6,900 nucleotides of DNA from assembly GCA_035415725.1 (NCBI GenBank), contig DAOOGN010000139.1, positions 1 through 6,900 of the forward strand. The letters are read 5' to 3'. This DNA is from DSWT01 sp035415725. Its GTDB lineage: Bacteria; Chloroflexota; Anaerolineae; B4-G1; SLSP01. Made by a program: the position numbers and the translations under genes. Shown piece by piece: positions 1 to 4,611 of this stretch (the first letter of the stretch is position 1; every line of letters begins with the position of its first letter). The notes below the pieces were generated by a model. The model was not told where the DNA came from, ran no database searches, and worked only from the letters and a program-made list of their open reading frames with translations.

Positions 1-58
1 ACCTGGTATAGGGAATAAGTTGGCTTCGTCAGGTTTACTAGCCTGAATAGATACAAAG
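1..58 (-). repeat. 57-bp intergenic repeat, left copy (inverted relative to 3989-4045)
   Basis: Read on the minus strand, this stretch matches 3989-4045 at about 51 of 58 aligned positions with one single-base gap. The shared blocks are CTTTGTATCTATTCAGGC, GTAAACCTG and AACTTATTCCCTATA. The two copies lie in opposite orientation on either side of the three-gene transporter operon. The copy starts at base 1, so the repeat may extend out of the window. Short self-complementary pieces (CAGG/CCTG and ACCTG/CAGGT) are kept in both copies. No open reading frame is involved. Whether it is a dispersed family or a pair unique to this locus cannot be seen here. Confidence 0.85.
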
Positions 59-110
59 AATTTGTGTTTTTCTCTGTGAACTCGGGGTGCTCTGGGGCTA
101 TTTTCAGAGG

Positions 111-118
111 AGGAGGTG
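111..118 (+). promoter_or_regulatory. Strong Shine-Dalgarno sequence deciding a TTG start
   Basis: The bases AGGAGGTG lie 5 nt before an in-frame TTG at 124 and are preceded by a further AGAGG. This is nearly the full complement of the 16S rRNA 3' end at ideal spacing. It is why TTG 124 is chosen over the in-frame GTG at 64, which has no purine-rich site at proper distance before it. The GTG reading would also add 20 residues without family resemblance. Confidence 0.85.
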
Positions 119-123
119 TAACT

Positions 124-1284
124 TTGGAACAAGTGAAAGGTACCAAAAGGACTTTTTCCTTAAAGGCTATTCTGTGGACAGTGCGTATGCCGGCATTGGC
201 GATGATCACGGCGCTGCTGGTCGGGGCGTTGGTGATGCTTTCGTCGGGCGATAACCCGCTGGTGGCTTATGGGGGGCTGTGGAAGGGCGCGGTGGGCAGT
301 TTCTCGGCGCTGTCGCAGACAATCCGCAAGGCGACGCCGTTTATTTTGACGGGACTTTCGGTGGCCTTCGCCTTCAAGGCCGGTCTGTTCAACATCGGCG
401 CTTCGGGGCAGTTCTTGATGGGGACGATCTTTTCAGTGGCCGTGGGGGTCAATTTCCACGGGCTGCCGGCGGTGATCCATTTGCCGTTGGCGCTTCTGGC
501 CGGCGTGGTCGGCGGCGCGTTGTGGGGCGGAATTGCCGGTTGGCTGAAAGTCTGGAAAGGGGCGCACGAAGTGATCACGACGATCATGCTGAACTACATC
601 GCTTCGTTGTTTGCCGGCTGGACGGTGTATGCCGGCGGGACCGCCGGGCAGAAACCCGGTCCGCTATCCGATCCAGAAGCTGCCGCGCGGGCGATTTCCG
701 AGACGCGCGATGTTTTGGAGAGTGCCCGCATTCCTCTGTTATTCCCCCAGATCCTTGACCGGGTGCATTGGGGCATTATCCTGGCGCTGTTGATGGCCGT
801 GCTGGTCTGGTGGGTGCTGTGGAAGACCACACTGGGTTTCGAGATTCGCACGGTGGGGCAGAACGCGCAGGCGGCGCGCTACGCGGGCATCCGTGTAGGC
901 CGGACGATGGCGTTGTCGATGGCTATCGCCGGTGGTCTGGCGGGCCTGGCCGGCGCGGTGGAAACGTTGGGTCTCAACTACAAGTTCGCGCCGGAGTTCA
1001 CCGGCAGCGTCGGTTTCGAGGGGATTACGATTGCTTTGCTTGGACAAACTCATCCGTTCGGCGTCGTTCTGTCCTCGTTTTTGATGGGGGGCCTGTATGG
1101 CGGTGCGGCGAAGATGCAGTTTGATTCCGGCGTCGACAAGCAAATCATTCAGATTGTCCAGGCGCTGGTCCTGGCGTTTGTGGCGGCTCCGGAGATCATC
1201 CGCTCCTTGTACCGGCTCCGCAAGTCTGCGCCGGAAGAGACATTGCAACAGACCACGGCGGCCTCAAGTTGGAGCGAGGAATAG
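124..1284 (+). CDS. ABC transporter permease, BMP/nucleoside family (NupP/YufP-like)
   Basis: Inner-membrane permease of an ABC importer in the branched-chain amino acid/ribose-type permease superfamily (BPD_transp_2), of the subtype working with BMP-family nucleoside-binding lipoproteins. With the TTG start it is 386 residues. A basic N-terminus of about 20 residues precedes about eight or more hydrophobic segments. Diagnostic blocks are GLFNIGASGQFLMG near residue 87, GAHEVITTIMLNYIA at 146-160 (close to the GA-EV-TIMLNYIA signature of YufP-type permeases) and a cytoplasmic coupling-loop motif FEIRTVGQNAQAARYAGI near 239-256. An extended loop of about 50 residues between central helices (about 168-215) is normal for this subtype. 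It is the first gene of a three-gene operon, and the next start is 9 bases after its stop. The family is clear; the substrate (purine or other nucleosides) is inferred from the family. A GTG at 64 is the alternative, less likely start. Confidence 0.9.
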   Translation: MEQVKGTKRTFSLKAILWTVRMPALAMITALLVGALVMLSSGDNPLVAYGGLWKGAVGSFSALSQTIRKATPFILTGLSVAFAFKAGLFNIGASGQFLMGTIFSVAVGVNFHGLPAVIHLPLALLAGVVGGALWGGIAGWLKVWKGAHEVITTIMLNYIASLFAGWTVYAGGTAGQKPGPLSDPEAAARAISETRDVLESARIPLLFPQILDRVHWGIILALLMAVLVWWVLWKTTLGFEIRTVGQNAQAARYAGIRVGRTMALSMAIAGGLAGLAGAVETLGLNYKFAPEFTGSVGFEGITIALLGQTHPFGVVLSSFLMGGLYGGAAKMQFDSGVDKQIIQIVQALVLAFVAAPEIIRSLYRLRKSAPEETLQQTTAASSWSEE

Positions 1285-1293
1285 AAGGATCTT

Positions 1294-2361
1294 ATGAACA
1301 CGGCGAATAAAAAGCAAAATGGACGGAATCTCTCGGCGCTTATGCGCCTGACCTCGCGTTGGAGTTGGATCGTCGTGGTGGTCCTCTTCACGCTTGCTGT
1401 GCTGGTGGAGCGGACGGCGTTAGGGGAGACCTGGCTGCGCGTGTTTTTGGGGAAAAGCGCCCTTAACTTTGCGCTGCGGGCTGCCGTTCCGCTGACGCTT
1501 GGTGCGTTGAGCGGCGTGATATGCGAGCGTTCCGGCATCATCAATATCGGGATCGAAGGGATGATGCTGGCCGGTGCGTTTGGCGCTTTCGTGGTGAAGG
1601 TAAAAACCGGCGCTTTGCCCCTGCCGATTAGCCTCTTTCTGGCGACTATGACGGCACTGCTGGTGGGCGGTGTGATGGCTTACCTGCACGCCCTGTTGAG
1701 TATTCGTTACAAAGTCAACCAGATCATCAGCGGCACCGTGATCATCACCCTGGCAACCGGGCTGACGACTTACTTCTTCAATCCCGACTGGATCAGCAAA
1801 GGAAAGTTTGGCGATATTGCGATCCCCTTGCTTTCCAAAATACCTGTTCTGGGTGAAGTCCTCTTCTCCAATGGATTGATCACCTATATGATGTTGATCC
1901 TCGTGGTAGCGCTGCAAGTGTTGCTTTTCCACAGCCAATGGGGACTGCGCACACGGGCCATCGGTGAGCATCCCCGCGCCGCCGACACAATGGGTATCAA
2001 CGTCAACCGCATGCGCTACTACAACACCATCATCGGCGGGATGCTGGCCGGGTTGGGCGGCGCTTTTCTGGTTCTGGAAGCCGTCGGACAGTTCAAGGAA
2101 GGCATGACCGCCGGGCGGGGGTTTATCTCGCTGGCGGCGATGATCTTCGGCAACTGGACGCCTGTGGGGGCGTTTGGCGCGGCGTTGCTCTTCGGCTATT
2201 CCCAGGCATTGCAGAATGAACTGTTGCTCGCCGGCGTGACGAGCGTGCCTCGCCATTTCATCAGTATGCTGCCCTACGTGGTGACCATTGTGGCCGTGAC
2301 CGGTTTTGTCGGACGCACGCGCCCGCCGGCTGCCGAGGGTCAGGTCTACGAATCGGAGTAA
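1294..2361 (+). CDS. ABC transporter permease, BMP/nucleoside family (NupQ/YufQ-like)
   Basis: Second inner-membrane permease of the importer, 355 residues, forming a heterodimeric channel with the upstream permease. It starts at ATG 1294, 4 nt after AAGGA (1285-1289). A hydrophilic N-terminus is followed by repeated hydrophobic helices. Family blocks are ERSGIINIGIEGMMLAGAF (78-96), the KVNQIISGTVI block (140-150), the coupling loop GLRTRAIGEHPRAADTMGI (217-235) and GRGFISLAAMIFGNW (274-288). The short tail with RPPAAEGQVY resembles the conserved C-terminal proline-rich end of YufQ-type permeases. Its length is normal for the family. The ATPase starts 3 bases after its stop, so the two are almost certainly translationally coupled. 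The nucleoside substrate is inferred from family membership and the paired YufP-like gene. Confidence 0.9.
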   Translation: MNTANKKQNGRNLSALMRLTSRWSWIVVVVLFTLAVLVERTALGETWLRVFLGKSALNFALRAAVPLTLGALSGVICERSGIINIGIEGMMLAGAFGAFVVKVKTGALPLPISLFLATMTALLVGGVMAYLHALLSIRYKVNQIISGTVIITLATGLTTYFFNPDWISKGKFGDIAIPLLSKIPVLGEVLFSNGLITYMMLILVVALQVLLFHSQWGLRTRAIGEHPRAADTMGINVNRMRYYNTIIGGMLAGLGGAFLVLEAVGQFKEGMTAGRGFISLAAMIFGNWTPVGAFGAALLFGYSQALQNELLLAGVTSVPRHFISMLPYVVTIVAVTGFVGRTRPPAAEGQVYESE

Positions 2362-2364
2362 AGC

Positions 2365-3900
2365 ATGGACACAGACGTTGTTCTTGAAGTACGGAATATC
2401 ACCAAACAATTTCCCGGCGTGTTGGCGAATGACCACGTCAGCTTTCAACTACATCGCGGCGAGATTCTGGCCTTACTCGGAGAAAACGGTGCCGGCAAGA
2501 CCACGCTGATGAACATCATCTACGGGCTGTATCATCAGGACGACGGCGAAGTGTTCATCCAGGGGGAGTCGTTCCGGGCGCTAAGCCCGCGTGACGCCAT
2601 CACCCGCGGAGTCGGCATGGTGCATCAGCACTTCCAACTCGTCGAGCCGATGACGGTGACGGAAAACATCATCCTGGGATCGGAAGTGATGCGCAATAAA
2701 GTCTTCCTCGACATCGACCGCGCCCGTCTTCAGGTCGATGACTTCTCACGGCGCTATGGCCTGGAAGTCAATCCCGATGCCGTGATCGAAGATTTACCCG
2801 TCGGCATCCAGCAGCGTGTGGAGATCATCAAAGCATTGTATCGCCAGGCACAAATCCTGATCCTGGATGAACCGACGGCAGTGCTCACCCCGCAGGAGAT
2901 CGAAGACCTTTTCCGGGTGATGCGTCATCTGGTAGAGCAAGGGCATTCGATCATCTTCATCACGCACAAACTGAAGGAAGTGTTGGCGGTAGCGCATCGC
3001 ATCGTCGTGATGCGCAACGGGCGGGTCGTCGGCGAAGCGCTGCCCGCCTCTTCCACGCAAGGTTCGCTGGCGTCGATGATGGTTGGACGTGAAGTCATCC
3101 TCAAGGTGCCCAAAGGGCCGGCCAATCCCGGTGCAGTGGTGTTGGATGTGCAGAACTTGCACGTGTGTGACGAGCGTGGGCAAACCGCTGTCAAAGGGGT
3201 GACGTTCCAGGTGCGCGCCGGTGAAATCCTGGGCGTTGCGGGCGTGCAAGGCAATGGTCAGACCGAACTGGTGGAGGCGGTGACCGGGTTGCGTCCCTTA
3301 GAGGAAGGACGCATGATCCTGGCGGAAAAGGATGTATCGAAGGCCCCGCCCCGCCGTTTTACCGAGCAGGGATCGGGGCACATCCCCGAGAACCGCCACC
3401 GTTATGGGATGGTAGAGCCTTATCCCGTCAGCGAGAACCTGGTGCTGAACTGTTACTACACCACGCCGTTTGCGCGGGGCTGGGTGCGCGATTATGCGGC
3501 CATTGACGCTTATGCCACCCACCTGATCGAATTGTTCGACGTGCGCACGCCGAGCATCGCCACGCCGGCCGGTAACCTCTCCGGCGGCAACCAGCAGAAG
3601 ATGGTGGTGGCCCGTGAGCTGGGGCGCAAAATTGCTTTGCTTGTGGCGGCACAGCCCACGCGCGGCCTCGATGTAGGATCGATTGAGTTCATCCACGGTC
3701 AGATTGTGAAACAACGCGATGCCGGCGTAGCCGTGTTGCTGGTCTCCTCGGAGTTAGATGAGATCATGGCGCTGGCGGACCGCATCATCGTGATGTACAA
3801 GGGTGAAATCATCGGCGAAGTGGACGCGGCGACCGCCACCCGCGAGCAGTTGGGCCTGCTGATGGCGGGTGTGCGGCCTGAACAGGCCGAGTCGGCGTAA
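2365..3900 (+). CDS. ABC transporter ATP-binding protein with two nucleotide-binding domains (NupO/YufO-like)
   Basis: Cytoplasmic ATPase that powers the two upstream permeases. It has 511 residues, the usual length for the fused double-domain ATPases of nucleoside and sugar importers. Domain 1 has Walker A GENGAGKTT (39-47), Q-loop Q88, a signature altered to LPVGIQQ (144-150), Walker B ILILDEP (164-170) and switch H201. Domain 2 starts near residue 257. Its Walker A is degenerate (GVQGNGQTE, 293-301, Q in place of the lysine), the signature LSGGNQQ (405-411) is intact, Walker B ends in Q430 instead of glutamate (VAAQP), and the switch histidine is replaced by serine (VSSELDE). One composite site therefore pairs domain-1 catalytic residues with the good domain-2 signature, while the other site is non-catalytic. 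This asymmetry is typical of the family. GGAG at 2355-2358 serves as ribosome-binding site inside the end of the previous gene. Last gene of the operon. Confidence 0.93.
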   Translation: MDTDVVLEVRNITKQFPGVLANDHVSFQLHRGEILALLGENGAGKTTLMNIIYGLYHQDDGEVFIQGESFRALSPRDAITRGVGMVHQHFQLVEPMTVTENIILGSEVMRNKVFLDIDRARLQVDDFSRRYGLEVNPDAVIEDLPVGIQQRVEIIKALYRQAQILILDEPTAVLTPQEIEDLFRVMRHLVEQGHSIIFITHKLKEVLAVAHRIVVMRNGRVVGEALPASSTQGSLASMMVGREVILKVPKGPANPGAVVLDVQNLHVCDERGQTAVKGVTFQVRAGEILGVAGVQGNGQTELVEAVTGLRPLEEGRMILAEKDVSKAPPRRFTEQGSGHIPENRHRYGMVEPYPVSENLVLNCYYTTPFARGWVRDYAAIDAYATHLIELFDVRTPSIATPAGNLSGGNQQKMVVARELGRKIALLVAAQPTRGLDVGSIEFIHGQIVKQRDAGVAVLLVSSELDEIMALADRIIVMYKGEIIGEVDAATATREQLGLLMAGVRPEQAESA

Positions 3901-3923
3901 GGGGAATGATTTTCGCTGAGACG

Positions 3924-3963
3924 ACGGTGGGGCGATGGGTAGCATCATCACCCCACCGTTTTT
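3924..3963 (+). terminator. Intrinsic terminator of the ABC transporter operon
   Basis: The arms ACGGTGGGG (3924-3932) and CCCCACCGT (3951-3959) form a perfect 9-bp stem followed by five T residues (3959-3963, the first in the stem). The 18-base interior can pair further through GATG/CATC. It begins 24 bases after the ATPase stop codon, where an operon terminator is expected. Reading the other way there is no matching T-run, so it is directional. Confidence 0.88.
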
Positions 3964-3988
3964 GTAGCGCTACACTTGAGGGTTGAAA

Positions 3989-4045
3989 CTTTGTATCTAT
4001 TCAGGCCGGTAAACCTGGTGCAGCAACTTATTCCCTATAGCAGGT
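3989..4045 (+). repeat. 57-bp intergenic repeat, right copy
   Basis: Inverted partner of bases 1-58, about 88% identical by hand alignment with one 1-base deletion. It begins 25 bases after the T-run of the operon terminator. The homology seen runs from CTTTGTATC at 3989 to GCAGGT at 4045. The left copy is cut by the window edge, so this right-hand boundary is a minimum. Confidence 0.85.
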
Positions 4046-4120
4046 TTGGCGCTGATTTTGGTATGCCGGGGACTCTTGAATGACGGGCTAGGCGTGTTCC
4101 TATAAGCCCATTCCCCTTGT

Positions 4121-4328
4121 CCCCCTTCCCCCCAGGAAGGGGGATTTTTGTAGGGGGTGTGGCGGGCAGCGAAGCTGCCCGCCACACCCCCTCTTTTTTG
4201 CCCCCTTCTTCCTCGCTTGCGGGGAAGAAGGGGGTTGGGGGGATAAGAGGGTCATCGCCTATAGCCGACGTATCAATATGAATCATTCCCCAAGTCCCGT
4301 CCGCCACCTGGCAAGGGCGGGTAGTTAC
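4121..4328 (+). repeat. Hairpin-rich repeat, about 208 bp, copy 1 (inverted relative to 6692-6900)
   Basis: It matches the reverse complement of 6692-6900. The best-conserved part is 4121-4254, with three adjacent hairpins: 9 bp (4121-4129 with 4135-4143), 19 bp perfect (4152-4170 with 4174-4192, loop GAA) and 12 bp extendable to 15 bp (4201-4212 with 4223-4234). A second conserved module lies at 4286-4314, 27 of 30 aligned positions against 6710-6739. The spacer between modules has similar length in both copies (31 and 32 bases) but little identity, and a short outer match (GTAACTA on the minus strand) ends at 4328. It has no coding capacity, so it is a MITE-like or REP-like non-autonomous element or a mobile intergenic cassette. 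No transposase is present in the window. Confidence 0.82.
4152..4199 (+). terminator. Very stable hairpin plus T-run inside the repeat, possible terminator
   Basis: A perfect 19-bp stem (4152-4170 with 4174-4192) with a 3-base loop is followed by one C and six T residues (4194-4199). On the plus strand this has the form of an intrinsic terminator. It is about 250 bases downstream of the operon stop and part of a repeated element, so any role would be as a backup that stops read-through towards the convergent tRNA gene. The stem is strong enough to act, but termination is inferred. Confidence 0.45.
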
Positions 4329-4361
4329 CCCATAAGTTATAAGCAAATTGGGGAACTATAC

Positions 4362-4394
4362 AAAAAGCGGCCTGGTCTTCCAACCAAACCGCTT
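4362..4394 (-). terminator. Intrinsic terminator of the tRNA-Lys gene
   Basis: On the minus strand, AAGCGGTTTGGT pairs with ACCAGGCCGCTT across a 6-base loop to give a 12-bp stem with two G-U pairs (4383-4394 with 4365-4376). It ends in a run of five T residues on the minus strand (4366-4362). It begins 5 bases after the 3' end of the tRNA. Confidence 0.85.
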
Positions 4395-4399
4395 CTCAG

Positions 4400-4473
4400 T
4401 GGGTCGTACAGGATTTGAACCTGTGGCCCTGGGCTTAAAAGGCCCCTGCTCTACCGGACTGAGCTAACGACCC
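4400..4473 (-). tRNA. tRNA-Lys (anticodon UUU)
   Basis: The minus strand folds as a 74-nt cloverleaf. The acceptor arms are GGGTCGT and ACGACCC with discriminator A73, and the D stem is GCTC/GAGC with a 9-base loop containing GG. The anticodon loop is CTTTTAA with anticodon TTT at 4437-4439. The 5-base variable region is GGGCC, and the T arm is ACAGG/CCTGT with loop TTCAAAT. The acceptor stem and discriminator match the bacterial lysine pattern. The 3' CCA is not encoded (CTG follows A73), so it must be added by the CCA-adding enzyme. The base of the anticodon stem has G27 opposite A43, leaving four Watson-Crick pairs. It has its own promoter and terminator and is monocistronic. Confidence 0.96.
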
Positions 4474-4484
4474 ACACGCGGGCT

Positions 4485-4512
4485 AGTATAGCACGGGAGA
4501 GGCAGTTGTCAA
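4485..4512 (-). promoter_or_regulatory. Sigma-70-type promoter of tRNA-Lys
   Basis: On the minus strand, a consensus -35 TTGACA (4512-4507), a 16-base spacer and a -10 TATACT (4490-4485, five of six consensus) stand 11 bases before the first tRNA base. This leaves a leader of only about 5 nt. The near-consensus boxes suit a constitutive stable-RNA promoter. Confidence 0.85.
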
Positions 4513-4524
4513 CCAACGGTTGAC
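4508..4524. promoter_or_regulatory. Palindrome joining the two divergent -35 boxes
   Basis: GTCAACC and GGTTGAC form a perfect 7+7 bp inverted repeat with a 3-base centre (AAC). Each arm contains most of one -35 box: TTGACA for the tRNA on the minus strand and TTGACT for the GH5 gene on the plus strand. The boxes are 7 bp apart. The symmetry could simply result from two back-to-back -35 elements plus three extra matching bases, or it could be an operator. No regulator gene is visible. Confidence 0.6.
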
Positions 4525-4548
4525 TTTTCGCCCCCTCTAGGCTATATT
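4520..4548 (+). promoter_or_regulatory. Sigma-70-type promoter of the GH5 gene
   Basis: A -35 TTGACT (4520-4525) and a -10 TATATT (4543-4548), each five of six consensus, are separated by the optimal 17 bases. Transcription would start near 4555, giving a leader of about 55 nt before the start codon. Confidence 0.75.
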
Positions 4549-4569
4549 CAGACTGTACAGCAATCTGCC

Positions 4570-4595
4570 GACGACTGCACTGATGACTGACGACT
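4570..4595 (+). repeat. Short degenerate repeat GAYGACT in the GH5 leader
   Basis: GACGACTG (4570-4577), GATGACTG (4582-4589) and GACGACT (4589-4595) are three near-identical units in 26 bases. They lie between the inferred transcription start and the Shine-Dalgarno sequence. A CTGTACAG palindrome (4553-4560) stands just before them. Function unknown; chance or replication slippage is possible. Confidence 0.5.
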
Positions 4596-4611
4596 ATTTG
4601 GGGAGATAATG

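Larger units (their letters stand above)
3964..4361. other. Gene-free, repeat-dense intergenic stretch
   Basis: No convincing coding region lies here. The reading frames that stay open run through repeats and lack a plausible ribosome site. The stretch holds a 10-bp palindrome GTAGCGCTAC (3964-3973) just after the operon terminator, the second copy of the 57-bp repeat (3989-4045), about 75 bases of unassigned sequence, then the first copy of the hairpin-rich 208-bp repeat (4121-4328), and about 30 AT-richer bases before the tRNA terminator. Confidence 0.8.

Noticed and set aside
59..123. Riboswitch (for example purine-sensing) before the transporter operon
   Set aside because: Only about 65 bases are free between the repeat and the start codon, with no conserved purine-riboswitch core and no hairpin-terminator arrangement.
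739..1248. Minus-strand open frame opposite the first permease
   Set aside because: Shadow of a conserved permease; low-complexity basic translation and no regulatory signals.
1420..2448. Long minus-strand open frame (342 codons) opposite the second permease
   Set aside because: It runs antisense to a well-recognised permease and the start of the ATPase, its translation is rich in His, Gln and Arg with no family resemblance, and it has no ribosome site. It is a GC-bias shadow.
2788..3675. Inactivated ATPase, from the altered signature in domain 1 and altered Walker motifs in domain 2
   Set aside because: The same substitutions (LPVGIQQ-type signature, Q in Walker A2, AAQP in Walker B2) are usual in this double-domain importer family.
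4121..4254. CRISPR-like array
   Set aside because: The hairpins differ from one another in sequence, with no regular direct repeat and spacer pattern.
4035..4346. Minus-strand open frame of 103 codons in the intergenic repeats
   Set aside because: It lies almost wholly in the hairpin repeat, and its proline- and glycine-rich translation simply reads the C and G runs.
4400..4473. tRNA-Lys as an integration site of a genomic island
   Set aside because: No integrase gene and no direct repeat of the tRNA 3' end were found; the nearby repeats are inverted and do not contain tRNA sequence.
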